Assembly (NCBI RefSeq): GCF_017308075.1
Contig: NZ_JAFKFX010000050.1
Span: 1-53,113 of the forward strand
Origin: Allobosea sp.
GTDB taxonomy: Bacteria > Pseudomonadota > Alphaproteobacteria > Rhizobiales > Beijerinckiaceae
DNA length: 53,113 bases
Direction of reading: 5' to 3'
The translations under genes were made by a program, and so were the position numbers. Below the pieces are notes generated by a model. It made no database searches. It saw only the letters and a list, made by a program, of their open reading frames with translations, and was not told where the DNA came from. Numbering within the stretch: position 1 is the first letter of the stretch; every line of letters begins with the position of its first letter. Positions 34,320 to 44,173 of this stretch are shown one piece after another.

Positions 34320-34826
34320 TCAAAGTTCGCGCGTCATGTAGCGGGCGTCATCGTCATAGCTCGCCAGCTTGCGATCAAGCGATGCGTCATGCGTCAGGCG
34401 AAAGCCATGCCGCTGCCAGAAGCCGGCCGAGCGGTTGACCGCGATCAACGCCATCCGGCGAAGCGCGGCCTTGCGCGCCTCCTCTTCCAGCAGCGCGACC
34501 ACACGCGACGCCGCGCCGCTGCCCTGCGCACGCGGCAGCAGAGCAAGATCATGGATGTAGTAGGCGTCGGCATCCGGCGGGATCGCGCCGAGCCGGCTGT
34601 TCAGCGCCGGCGCCTGCAGCAGCGGCCAGGGGTGACTGACGACATAGCCGGCGAGGCCGCCATCGGCGCCGGCAAGCGACAGGCACCCGGCCGGCGACAG
34701 CACCAGCCGCTCGGCGAAGACCGCCTCGTCCTCGGGAAAGCCGGGATGGACTTCCGCCGCGACGTTCATGACGCCCGGCAGATCGGCTGGCACCATGGGG
34801 CGCCAAAGGAGAGCGGTCGCAGTCAT
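34320..34826 (-). CDS. GNAT-family N-acetyltransferase
   Basis: This 168-residue acetyltransferase has a GNAT core: DAYYIHDLALLPRAQGSGAA contains the acetyl-CoA-binding RxQGxG/A-type loop, and NRSAGFWQRHGFR the late helix. The N-terminus LLWRPMVPADLPGVMNVA is a typical beta1-alpha1. The substrate is unknown, with amines or amino acids likely. It lies 46 bases upstream of the RidA gene on the same strand, and may modify or detoxify a cluster intermediate. Confidence 0.87.
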   Translation of the reverse strand: MTATALLWRPMVPADLPGVMNVAAEVHPGFPEDEAVFAERLVLSPAGCLSLAGADGGLAGYVVSHPWPLLQAPALNSRLGAIPPDADAYYIHDLALLPRAQGSGAASRVVALLEEEARKAALRRMALIAVNRSAGFWQRHGFRLTHDASLDRKLASYDDDARYMTREL

Positions 34827-34921
34827 CGTCTTCTTCTACCCGGAACGATCCCCCGCAGGCACCACTCAGCGCCGCGCCCGGGGAAGTCGTGCCGGGTGTA
34901 GCAGAAACGTTCGGGCGGCGG

Positions 34922-36088
34922 CTACGCCGCCTCGACCTTCCTGAACTTGTTGCTGCGCTTCGGGTGCCACCAGGCGCCCTTGAGCACGACGCCCTCGGAG
35001 ACGATCTTCTTGTCGCCGATCAGATGCTCGCCGGTGACGTCGACATAGTCGAACTTGCCTTCCTTCACCGTCAGGATCGTCGCATCACCGAGCGAGCCGA
35101 CCTTGAGCGAACCATATTCCGGCCGCTTCAACGCCATGCCGGCATTCAGCGTCGAGGCGGCGACGACGTTGTTGAGGCTCATGCCCATGCAGAGGAACTT
35201 CGACATCGTGGTGACCTGGTCATAGGCCGGCCCATCGATGCAGAGCTTGTGCACGTCGGAGGAGATCACGTCCGGCTCGAAGCCGTTGGCGAGCATGGCG
35301 CGCGTGGTCTTGAAGGAGAACGAGCCCTTGCCGTGGCCGATGTCGAAGATGACACCGCGCTTGCGGGCGGCGAGCACCTCTGGCTTCACCGTGCCTTGCG
35401 CGGTCGAGGGCGCGTTCGGGAACGGGCGGAAGGCGTGGGTCAGCACGTCGCCCGGCCGCAGCATGCCGATGACCTCCTCATAGGATGGCGGCGGATGGTC
35501 GATATGGCACATCAGCGGCATGCCGACCTCGTTGGCGACCTGCAGCGCGATGTTGAGCGGCACGGTGCCCGAATTGCCGGAGGCGTGCAGGCCGACGCGG
35601 ACCTTGATGCCGACGATCAGGTCGCGGTTCTTGTCGGCGACCTCGACGCAGTCGATCGGGTTCATCATCCTGAGGTCGCCGCTCTCGCCGACCATGACGC
35701 GGTGGTCGAAGCCGTAGATACCGGCATGCGAGACATGGAGATAGGCGAGGATGCGCGCCTGGCTCTTCTCGATGACATGCTTGCGGAAGCCGGCCCAGTT
35801 GCCGGGACCGGCCGAGCCGGTATCGACCGAGGTGGTGACGCCGGAAACCCGGCAGAATTCGTCGGCATCGATGCCGAGCGAAGTGCCGCCCCAGTAGACA
35901 TGGGTGTGCAGGTCGATCAGCCCGGGCGTGACGATATAGCCGGAGACGTCGCGGATCTCCTTGGCGCCCTTCAGGTCCTTGCCGAAGCCGGAGACCTTGC
36001 CGTCGGTGAAGGCGACGTCGAGGACGCCGTCATGCTTCTGCGAGGGGTCGATGACCCGGCCGCCCTTGAGAATGAGATCGTGGGTCAT
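34922..36088 (-). CDS. Dihydroorotase-like amidohydrolase/deacetylase metallohydrolase
   Basis: This 388-residue member of the amidohydrolase superfamily belongs to a group related to Agrobacterium Atu3266 and dihydroorotase-like deacetylases. Metal residues are seen: H61 and H63 (DLHTHVYWGG), K162 as probable carboxylated Lys (VGIKVRVG), H195 or H198 (MCHIDHPP), H252 (FDIGHGKGSF) and D278 (SSDVHKL). It would hydrolyse a cyclic or N-acyl amide, ester or ureide. ATG 36088 follows GGGGAAG. It is located between the D-carbamoylase and GNAT genes. It is not a typical D-hydantoinase, since the substrate loops of that family are absent. Confidence 0.87.
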   Translation of the reverse strand: MTHDLILKGGRVIDPSQKHDGVLDVAFTDGKVSGFGKDLKGAKEIRDVSGYIVTPGLIDLHTHVYWGGTSLGIDADEFCRVSGVTTSVDTGSAGPGNWAGFRKHVIEKSQARILAYLHVSHAGIYGFDHRVMVGESGDLRMMNPIDCVEVADKNRDLIVGIKVRVGLHASGNSGTVPLNIALQVANEVGMPLMCHIDHPPPSYEEVIGMLRPGDVLTHAFRPFPNAPSTAQGTVKPEVLAARKRGVIFDIGHGKGSFSFKTTRAMLANGFEPDVISSDVHKLCIDGPAYDQVTTMSKFLCMGMSLNNVVAASTLNAGMALKRPEYGSLKVGSLGDATILTVKEGKFDYVDVTGEHLIGDKKIVSEGVVLKGAWWHPKRSNKFRKVEAA

Positions 36089-36128
36089 GCTGCTTCCCCG
36101 CCTTGGCGTTCATTGTCGAAATTCATCT

Positions 36129-36224
36129 CGTCATCCCGCCCCTAGCAAAGCAGGAATGTGGAATCCACGGCCGTGTCTTCATCGCGAAGCCGGCTGCAAA
36201 AATCGCGGCTCTCCCGGGATGGGC
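36129..36224. repeat. CGTCATCCCG-type intergenic repeat, copy 4 (degenerate)
   Basis: The element opens with CGTCATCCCG and closes near CCCGGGATG in the 165-base gap between the amidohydrolase and D-carbamoylase genes. The interior has GCGAAGCCGGCT and AATCGCGGCT segments. The right end lacks the full TGACG, so the copy is decayed. It lies between genes that read the same way. Confidence 0.5.
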
Positions 36225-36253
36225 CCGCGACGATCCGGTGCGGGCCAGGGCGG

Positions 36254-37186
36254 TCACGCCACCGCCGCGCCCTTGCGCTCTACGATCATGCCGTAGGTCT
36301 GCGGCTCGCGGTGTTTCGCGAAGTTGAAGGTCGAGTTCTTGTAGCTCTTGCCGAGATCGAGATCGCAGCGGGCGATGACGAGCTCGTCGCCCTCGGTCAC
36401 CGCCTGCGCCACGACCTCGCCGGTCGGCGCGATGATGCAGGAGCCGCCGATCTGGTCGACACCGGCTTCGAGGCCGGCCTTGGCGACGCCGACAACCCAG
36501 GTCGCGTTCTGGTAGGCGCCGGCCTGCATGACGAGCTGGTTGTGGAAATTGCCGAGCCGGTCATGGTCGGGCGCCGGCGGGTTGTGCTTGGGCGTGTTGT
36601 AGCCGAGCACAATCATCTCGACGTCCTGGAGCCCCATGACGCGGTAGCTCTCGGGCCAGCGCCGGTCATTGCAGATCATCATGCCGAGGCGCCCGCCCAT
36701 GGTCTCCCAGACCGGCCAGCCGAGATTACCGGTCTCGAAATAGCGCTTCTCGAGATTCTGGAAGGCTGCGTCGGGGCGGTGCTCGGGATGGCCGGGCAGA
36801 TGGATCTTGCGGTATTTTCCGACGATCGCGCCGGATTTGTCGACCAGGATAGCGGTGTTGAAGCGGCGCTTGCGGCCATCCTCGAAAGCGAGCTCGGGAT
36901 AGCCGAGATGGAAGCCGATGCCGAGCTTCGCAGCTTCGGCGAAGAGAGGCGCCGTCTCGTTCGAGGGCATGGCGCTCTCGAAATAGGAGTCGATCTCGGC
37001 CTCGTCCTCCATCCACCAATGCGGGAAGAAGGCGGTCAGCGCCGCCTCCGGGAAGACGACGAGATCGCAGCCATTGGCCTTGGCCTGGCGCATCAGCGCG
37101 ATCATGCGGGTGACGGCCGAGGCGCGGCTCTCCTCGCGGTGGATCGGCCCAAGCTGGGCGGCGGCGACGGTCAGGATACGACTCAT
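36254..37186 (-). CDS. N-carbamoyl-D-amino-acid hydrolase (D-carbamoylase)
   Basis: This 310-residue nitrilase-superfamily enzyme splits N-carbamoyl-D-amino acids into D-amino acid, CO2 and ammonia. The catalytic triad aligns exactly with the well-studied Agrobacterium enzyme: E47 (FPEAAL), K127 (KYRKIHLPGHPEHRPD) and C172 (MMICNDRRWPE). HPEHRPDAAFQNLEKRYFET is the D-carbamoylase-specific block. The start overlaps the stop of the ammonia-lyase gene by ATGA. No separate hydantoinase of known type is in the window, so natural substrate may be a ureido acid other than an industrial hydantoin product. Confidence 0.93.
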   Translation of the reverse strand: MSRILTVAAAQLGPIHREESRASAVTRMIALMRQAKANGCDLVVFPEAALTAFFPHWWMEDEAEIDSYFESAMPSNETAPLFAEAAKLGIGFHLGYPELAFEDGRKRRFNTAILVDKSGAIVGKYRKIHLPGHPEHRPDAAFQNLEKRYFETGNLGWPVWETMGGRLGMMICNDRRWPESYRVMGLQDVEMIVLGYNTPKHNPPAPDHDRLGNFHNQLVMQAGAYQNATWVVGVAKAGLEAGVDQIGGSCIIAPTGEVVAQAVTEGDELVIARCDLDLGKSYKNSTFNFAKHREPQTYGMIVERKGAAVA

Positions 37187-38322
37187 TTCAGCACGTCCTC
37201 GGCGGAGCGGCCGACAATGCCGCGATAGACTTCCGGATCGGTCGCGCCCTCGGTGCCGTAGCAGAGCACGCGGGACGAGGTGTCGAGGCCAAGCGCGCTG
37301 CGCAAGGCCGGATCGCGCGCCGCCTTGAACAGACCGGCGAGCCCGGCGACGCCGGATTCTCCGCCGACCACGCCGAGCGTCGCGAGTTGGCGCATCGCAT
37401 CGGCGGCGGCCGCGTCGCGCACCGTCATGAAGGCGTCGGCGCCGGGCTGGAGGATGCGCCAGGCCAGGATCGAGGGCTCACCGCAGGCAAGGCCGGCCAT
37501 GATCGTCTCGAGATCGCCGCCGACCGCCGTGACCGCCCCGGCCTTGGCCGATTCGAACAGGCAGGCGGCATTCTCCGGCTCGACCACCACGAAGATCGGC
37601 CGCGCCGCGCCATGGCGCTCCCAGCTATCGGAGAGCACGGCCGCAGCGATGCCGCCGACGCCGCCCTGGACGAAGACATGGGTCGGCTGCGCGCCTTGCG
37701 TCTCGACCTCGTTGGACAGGACCGAATAGCCCTGCATCACGTCCTTCGGCAGCTGCTCATAGCCGGGCCAGGAGGTATCGGAGACGATCTGCCAGCCATT
37801 GGCCTCGGCTGCCGCCGCACAGGCGCGGACGCTGTCGTCGTAATTGCGGCCCTCGCGGACGACGGTCGCGCCATAGGAGCGGATCGCCTCCGCCCTGCCC
37901 TCGCTGACGTTCTCGTGGATGTAGATCACCGCCTTGACGCCGGCACGCCTTGCGCCCCAGGCGACCGAGCGGCCGTGATTGCCATCGGTCGCGCAGGCGA
38001 CGGTCAGCCCCTCCCGACCACGCGCCGCGACCAGCCGGTCGACGGCATAGGCGCCGCCGAGGGCCTTGAAGCTGCGCAGGCCGAAGCGGCCGCCCTCGTC
38101 CTTGTAGAGCACCTGGCCGAGATCGAGCGCGTCGGCGATGGCCGGAAGATCGCGCAATGGCGTCGGCGCATAACCGTCCCATGCGGCGATCGCCGCATGG
38201 GCGCTGCGGCCCTTGTCGCGGGAGAGGATGGTGCGCAGATCGTCGCCATAGGGCGCGTTCCGGTCGAGCCGCGGATTGAGGATGAAGTCCGGACCGCGGC
38301 TATCTGAATTGGCGTCTGTCAT
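37183..38322 (-). CDS. dpaL: Diaminopropionate ammonia-lyase
   Basis: This 379-residue PLP (fold II) enzyme converts D- or L-2,3-diaminopropionate to pyruvate and two ammonia. The PLP Lys is K86 (GLRSFKALGGAYAV), followed by CATDGNHGRSVAWGARRAG, SDTSWPGYEQLPKDVMQGYS and VGGVGGIAAAVLSD, all characteristic of DpaL (E. coli YgeX). ATG 38322 is preferred over a TTG 36 bases upstream. It overlaps the D-carbamoylase start by ATGA, tying the two reactions together. The importer genes lie 32 bases upstream. The reaction proceeds through 2-aminoacrylate, which matches the nearby RidA gene. Confidence 0.94.
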   Translation of the reverse strand: MTDANSDSRGPDFILNPRLDRNAPYGDDLRTILSRDKGRSAHAAIAAWDGYAPTPLRDLPAIADALDLGQVLYKDEGGRFGLRSFKALGGAYAVDRLVAARGREGLTVACATDGNHGRSVAWGARRAGVKAVIYIHENVSEGRAEAIRSYGATVVREGRNYDDSVRACAAAAEANGWQIVSDTSWPGYEQLPKDVMQGYSVLSNEVETQGAQPTHVFVQGGVGGIAAAVLSDSWERHGAARPIFVVVEPENAACLFESAKAGAVTAVGGDLETIMAGLACGEPSILAWRILQPGADAFMTVRDAAAADAMRQLATLGVVGGESGVAGLAGLFKAARDPALRSALGLDTSSRVLCYGTEGATDPEVYRGIVGRSAEDVLK

Positions 38323-38354
38323 GGGCTGATCGTCGACCTCGCTCGGCCCCCTGG

Positions 38355-39385
38355 TCAAGCGTCGGCGAGCGCAGGCACGGCCTGCTTCAGGAGCGGGTTA
38401 TCCTCCGCCGGCAGATCGTGCAGATGGCAGGCGGCGACATGGCCCTGCGCCATTGGGCGCAAAGCCGGCTCTTCCGTACGGCAGCGATCGAAGACGTAGG
38501 GACAGCGCGTGTTGAAGCGGCAGCCCTTGGGCGGATTGATCGGGCTCGGCACGTCGCCCTTGAGCAGGATGCGCTCGCGCCGGATTTTTGGATCGGGCAC
38601 CGGCACGGCAGAGAGCAGAGCCACCGTATAGGGGTGGCGCGGCGCGCCGAAGATCTGCTCCTTGGTGCCCATCTCGACGATCTTGCCGAGATACATCACC
38701 GCGACGCGGTGGGTCATGTGCTCGACGATGGCGAGGTCGTGGCTGATGAAGAGCAGGGCCAGGCCAAGTTCCTTCTGCAGATCGCAGAGCAGGTTGACGA
38801 TCTGCGCCTTGACCGAGACGTCGAGCGCCGAGACCGCCTCGTCGCAGATGATCAATTCCGGCTCGGCCGCGAGCGCCCGGGCGATGCCGATGCGCTGACG
38901 CTGGCCGCCGGAGAATTCGTGCGGCCAGCGATTCACTGCGTCTCGCGGCAGGCCGACCTTATCCATCAGCGCCATGGTGCGCTCGGTGACCGCCTCCTTG
39001 CCCTGGACGATGCCGAAATTGGTGATCGGCTCGGCGAGGATGTCGCGGACGCGCATGCGCGGGTTGAGGCTGGAGAACGGGTCCTGGAACACGACCTGTA
39101 CACGCTGGCGCAGCGGCCGGAGCTTGCCGGTGGAAAGCTGGTCGATGCGCTGGCCGTCGAGCACCACCTCGCCGGAGGTGATATCGAACAGGCGCAGGAT
39201 CGCCTTGCCGACGGTCGACTTGCCGCAGCCGGATTCGCCGACCAGCGACAGCGTCTCGCCCTTGGCGATCTCGAAGGAGATGCCGTCGACGGCGTAGACA
39301 TTCGCCGTGATGCCCGAGAGCAGCCCGCCGCGGATCGGGTAGTGCTTCTTGAGGTCGTTGACCTGGAGGATGGGCTGGGTCGTGC

Positions 39386-39389
<4 letters not shown>
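38355..39389 (-). CDS. Peptide-type ABC importer ATP-binding protein (DppF/OppF), second system
   Basis: This 344-residue ATPase has Walker [11 protein letters not shown]-loop [16 protein letters not shown], signature FSGGQRQR, Walker [14 protein letters not shown] (Ala in place of Pro) and the [14 protein letters not shown] cysteine extension. Its start overlaps the DppD-type stop by ATGA. It is the last of five importer genes reading minus, directly before dpaL, so the transporter most likely feeds that pathway. Confidence 0.94.
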
Positions 39390-40375
<986 letters not shown>

Positions 40376-40377
40376 GG

Positions 40378-41295
40378 TCAGAGCCTTTTCGCCATGCGCG
40401 GATCGAGCGCGTCGCGCAGGCCGTCGCCGAGCATGTTCACGGCAAGGACGGTCAGCGACAGGAAGATGGCGGGGAAGAGGATGATGTGGGGCTTGACCTG
40501 CCAGAGCGCACGGCCCTCGGCCATGATGTTGCCCCAGGACGGCGTCGCCGGCGGCACGCCCGCCCCGATGAAGGACAGGATCGCCTCGACGATCATCGCG
40601 CTGGCGCAGATATAGGTCGCCTGCACGCTCATCGGCGCCAGCGTATTGGGCAGGATATGGCGGAAGACGATCATCGGCGTGCGCGTGCCGGCGGCGATCG
40701 CCGCATCGACATAGGGCTGCTCGCGCAGCGACAGCACGACGCCGCGCACGAGGCGCGCAACGCGCGGGATCTCGGCGATGGTGATGGCGATGATGACGTT
40801 CTGGACCGAGCCGCGGGTCAGCGCCATCAGGGCGATGGCGAGCAGGATCGGCGGGATCGACATCATGCCGTCGATGACGCGCATGATGATGCCGTCCGAC
40901 CAGCGCACGAAGCCGGAGAACAGGCCGATGACCAGGCCTGCGATCGAGGCCAGGATCGCGACGCTGAAGCCGACAAGCAGCGAGACCCGCGCGCCATACA
41001 TGACGCGCGAATAGATGTCGCGCCCCAGCATGTCGGTGCCGAACCAGTAGAGCTCGGAGGGCACGCGAGTGCGCCGCGCGGTCGAGATCGCGGTCGGATC
41101 GACGGTGCCGAGCCAGGGCGCGAACAGGGCGATGAAGAACATGATCAGCAGCAGGACGCCGCCGATCGCGATCGAAGGGTTCTTGCGCAGGAAGCCGGTG
41201 AAGCCGGTCAGCGGCTTCCGGGCCTTCAGCACGTCGGGAAGTTCAGGAGCGACCGCGAGGTCGCCCGGAACCGGGGCGGGATGCTGCACGGTCAA
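40378..41295 (-). CDS. Peptide-type ABC importer permease (DppC/OppC), second system
   Basis: This 305-residue permease has [20 protein letters not shown] and an EAA loop [20 protein letters not shown]. The start is not ATG: TTG 41295 overlaps the upstream stop (TTGA) and has GAGGA at good spacing, while GTG 41289 is the alternative. Both lie before a ~35-residue cytoplasmic tail. A near-minimal gap to the ATPase gene marks one operon. Confidence 0.92.
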   Translation of the reverse strand: MTVQHPAPVPGDLAVAPELPDVLKARKPLTGFTGFLRKNPSIAIGGVLLLIMFFIALFAPWLGTVDPTAISTARRTRVPSELYWFGTDMLGRDIYSRVMYGARVSLLVGFSVAILASIAGLVIGLFSGFVRWSDGIIMRVIDGMMSIPPILLAIALMALTRGSVQNVIIAITIAEIPRVARLVRGVVLSLREQPYVDAAIAAGTRTPMIVFRHILPNTLAPMSVQATYICASAMIVEAILSFIGAGVPPATPSWGNIMAEGRALWQVKPHIILFPAIFLSLTVLAVNMLGDGLRDALDPRMAKRL

Positions 41296-42233
41296 TAGCG
41301 TATCCTCGGATCGACGAGGGTGTAGATCAGGTCGATGGCCAGGTTCACCAGCACATAGACGAAGGAGAAGATCAGCACGACGCCCTGGATGACGGGGTAG
41401 TCGCGGCGCAGGATCGCATCGAGCGTGAGGCGTCCGAGCCCGGGAATGGCGAAGACGCTCTCCGTCACCACGGCGCCGCCGATCAGCAGCGCGACGCCGA
41501 TGCCGATGATGGTGATGATCGGCACCGCCGCATTCTTCAGCGCGTGCAGGAAGAGGATGCTGTTCTGCGCAACGCCCTTGGAGCGGGCGGTGCGGATATA
41601 GTCCTGCTGCAGCACGTCGAGCATGGTCGCGCGGGTGATGCGGGCGATCAGCGCGACATAGACCAGGCCGAGCGTGACCGCCGGCAGGATCAGGTTCTGG
41701 AACCAGGGCCAGAGCCCTTGCGAAATTGGCGTGTAGCCCTGCACCGGCACCCAGTCGAGCTTGAGCGCAAAGACATAGGCGAGCAGGTAGCCGACGACGA
41801 AGACCGGCACCGAAAAGCCGAACACGGCGAAGGCGACGACGGCGCGGTCGATCCAGGTCCCGGCCTTCCAGGCAGCGACGACGCCGAGCGGCACGGCGAC
41901 GCTGACGGCCAGGATCAGCGTCAGCACCATCAGCGAGAGTGTCGGCTCGATGCGCTGCGCGATCAGCTGCGTCACCGGCAGCGACGTGAAGATCGAGGTG
42001 CCGAGATCACCCTGGAGCACCCGGAAGAACCATTCGCCGAAGCGGACGAGATAAGGCCGGTCCAGGCCCAGGCTGGCGCGGATGCGTTCGACATCGGCCG
42101 GCGAGGCCTGGTCGCCCGCGATGATGGCGGCGGGGTCGCCCGGTGCGATGTAGAGAAGCGAAAAGACGAACAGCGCCACGAAGGCCATGACGGGTATCGT
42201 CGTGATGATGCGTCTTACGATAAAAGCGAGCAT
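41292..42233 (-). CDS. Peptide-type ABC importer permease (DppB/OppB), second system
   Basis: This 313-residue permease opens MLAFIVRRIITTIPVMAFVA with the IAPGDPAAIIAG motif, and has the EAA loop RTARSKGVAQNSILFLHALK. ATG 42233 follows AAAGG and is preferred over ATG 42266, which would add unconserved residues. It overlaps the DppC-type gene. The binding-protein gene lies upstream across a structured 124-base gap. Confidence 0.93.
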   Translation of the reverse strand: MLAFIVRRIITTIPVMAFVALFVFSLLYIAPGDPAAIIAGDQASPADVERIRASLGLDRPYLVRFGEWFFRVLQGDLGTSIFTSLPVTQLIAQRIEPTLSLMVLTLILAVSVAVPLGVVAAWKAGTWIDRAVVAFAVFGFSVPVFVVGYLLAYVFALKLDWVPVQGYTPISQGLWPWFQNLILPAVTLGLVYVALIARITRATMLDVLQQDYIRTARSKGVAQNSILFLHALKNAAVPIITIIGIGVALLIGGAVVTESVFAIPGLGRLTLDAILRRDYPVIQGVVLIFSFVYVLVNLAIDLIYTLVDPRIRY

Positions 42234-42300
42234 CCGCAGCCTTTTGCTGGAAAGTGGGCGCCGCATCGTTTCGGACTGGAACAATCCGAAGCCGCGCGAC

Positions 42301-42345
42301 GGGCGTCGTTGAAAAGCCGACGCCCAGGCAGCGGCCCGGGCGTCG
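42301..42345 (-). other. Mutually exclusive stem-loops between binding-protein and permease genes
   Basis: GGGCGTCG occurs at 42301-42308 and 42338-42345, and its complement CGACGCCC lies between at 42318-42325. The middle copy can pair with either flank, giving alternative hairpins in the mRNA, one followed by CTTTT. This lies just after the binding-protein stop and before the DppB start, where partial termination or mRNA protection commonly sets subunit ratios. Confidence 0.65.
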
Positions 42346-42357
42346 ATCTCATCCGTG

Positions 42358-43956
42358 TCAGGCCTTGGCGACGTTCCAGAAGAACGGCAGCGGGCCGCTG
42401 GTCACGCCGGTGACGTTCTTCCGCCAGGCCTGATAGCCGAGATAGAAGCCGGTCGGCGCGAAGACGACGTTCTCGACGGCGGCCTTGTTGAGACGGGCCA
42501 TCGCGGCCTTTTCCTCGGCCATGTCCTTGGCGTTGAACCAGTTGGTGACCTCGGTCTCGACCGCCGGCACATCCGGCCAGCCGAACCAGGCCTTGTCGCC
42601 ATTGGCGCGGATCGCGGTGTAGGAGGACGGGTTGAGGCAGTCCGCACCGGCATGCCAGGTGTGGAACATGCTCCAGCCGCCCTGCCCCGGCGGGGTCTTC
42701 TGGGCGCGCCGCGCCCCGACCGTGCCCCAATCGGTGGCGACGAACTCGACCTTCATGCCGATGCTCTTCAACAGCTCGGCGGTGACGTCGCCCATCGACT
42801 TGGTCGCCGACATGTCCTGCGCGACCACGCAGATCACCGGCTCGCCCTTATAGCCGGCCTCGGCCAGGAGCTTCTTGGCGGCCTCGATGTTCTTCATCTT
42901 CAGCATCGCCCCACCCTCTTCGGTGTAGAGCGGCGTGCCGGGGGTGAAGAAGCCGGGCAGCGGTTTCCAGAGCTTGTCGTCGTCGCCGACGATCGAGCGC
43001 ATATAGTCTTCCTGGTTCATCGCCGTGAGGACCGCCTGGCGCACCTTCACATTGTTGAAGGGCGGATGCAGGTGGTTCATGCGGAAGGACCCGATATTGC
43101 CGAGCGGGTCGCCGATATCGACATTGATGTTGGCGTTGCTCTTGAGCACCGGGACGAGATCGGAGAGCGGGGTCTCCCACCAGTCGACCTCGCCGTTCTG
43201 CAGCGCGGCGGCGGCCGTCGCGGCGTCGGGCATGATCACCCATTCGATGCGGTCCACGAGCATCTTCTTGCCGCCGGCGAGCCAGTCCGCCGGCTCCGAG
43301 CGCGGCACATAGTCGGCGAACTTCTCGAACACCGCCTTGGCACCGGGGACCCATTCGCCGCGGGCGAATTTCATCGGGCCCGAGCCGACATATTCGGTGA
43401 TCTGCGTGAAGGGATCGGTCTTGGCGATGCGCTCCGGCATGATGAAGGAGCAGGGCGCATTGTTCTTGGCCAGCGCCAGCAGCATCTTCGGATAGGGCTG
43501 TTTCAGCACCCATTTCCAGGTGCGGTCGTCGACGGCGGTCAGCTCGTTCTCGATCGCCCGGATCATCAGGCCCATCGGGTCGCGGGCCTGCCAGCGCTTT
43601 AGGCTCTGCACCACGTCCTTGGCGAGGACGGGGGTGCCGTCATGGAATTTGAGGCCGGGACGGAGCTTGAAGGTCCAGGTCAGGCCGTCGGCGGAGACCT
43701 CCTCGGCCTCGACCATCTGGCGCTGCGGCTGGAACTTGGAATCGATGCCGTAGAGCGTGTCCCAGACCAGCGCCGCCGCGTTGCGGACGACGTATTGCGT
43801 TCCCCAGATCGGATCGAAATTGGCGAGGTTGGCTTGCGGCACGAAGCGCAGGGTCTTGGCGGCGGCTCCCTGAGAAAGGGCCGGCATCGCCAGCCCGCCG
43901 GAAGCTGCAAGCACGCCCGTCCCTGCGGCAGACTTCAGAAAACTTCTGCGGTCCAT
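42358..43956 (-). CDS. ABC substrate-binding protein, SBP_bac_5 family, second system
   Basis: This 532-residue periplasmic protein has a Tat-type signal (MDRRSFLKSAAGTGVLAASG, then LAMPALSQG) and family-5 binding-protein features (LRFVPQANLANFDPIWGTQY, WTFKLRPGLKFHDGTPVLAK, VGSGPMKFARGEW). ATG 43956 follows GGGGAGA. It is the first gene of the second importer operon. The Tat signal suggests folding before export. Ligand inferred from context: an N-acylated or N-carbamoylated amino acid or small peptide. Confidence 0.93.
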   Translation of the reverse strand: MDRRSFLKSAAGTGVLAASGGLAMPALSQGAAAKTLRFVPQANLANFDPIWGTQYVVRNAAALVWDTLYGIDSKFQPQRQMVEAEEVSADGLTWTFKLRPGLKFHDGTPVLAKDVVQSLKRWQARDPMGLMIRAIENELTAVDDRTWKWVLKQPYPKMLLALAKNNAPCSFIMPERIAKTDPFTQITEYVGSGPMKFARGEWVPGAKAVFEKFADYVPRSEPADWLAGGKKMLVDRIEWVIMPDAATAAAALQNGEVDWWETPLSDLVPVLKSNANINVDIGDPLGNIGSFRMNHLHPPFNNVKVRQAVLTAMNQEDYMRSIVGDDDKLWKPLPGFFTPGTPLYTEEGGAMLKMKNIEAAKKLLAEAGYKGEPVICVVAQDMSATKSMGDVTAELLKSIGMKVEFVATDWGTVGARRAQKTPPGQGGWSMFHTWHAGADCLNPSSYTAIRANGDKAWFGWPDVPAVETEVTNWFNAKDMAEEKAAMARLNKAAVENVVFAPTGFYLGYQAWRKNVTGVTSGPLPFFWNVAKA

Positions 43957-44091
43957 CAATCTCTCCCCTGAAACGGCCACCTCTTGCGGGCGACCTTGGG
44001 GCGAGTGTGGGCGGAAAAATCCGCTCTGACAACACGCTCCGCGAACCGTCCGCGACGGCAGAAGAGCTTGCAGGGTTCGTGCCAAAAGACA

Positions 44092-44119
44092 GATGTCGGC
44101 GCCTCGCGGAGCCGACATC
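44092..44119 (-). terminator. Probable intrinsic terminator after the amidase gene
   Basis: GATGTCGGC and GCCGACATC form a perfect 9-bp stem with a 10-base loop. On the minus strand it is followed by TGTCTTTTG. It lies after the amidase stop and before the binding-protein start, so the carbamoylase-amidase pair may be a separate transcript from the importer-dpaL operon. Confidence 0.6.
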
Positions 44120-44173
44120 ACGGAATGATGCGTGAACCGGAGGCTATCCGGCAAAAAATTGCGCGCACCCTAC

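Noticed and set aside
34922-36088. D-hydantoinase/dihydropyrimidinase assignment
   Set aside because: Superfamily metal residues are present, but the loops and length (388 versus ~460-480 residues) do not fit hydantoinase. It is closer to the Atu3266-type deacetylase group.
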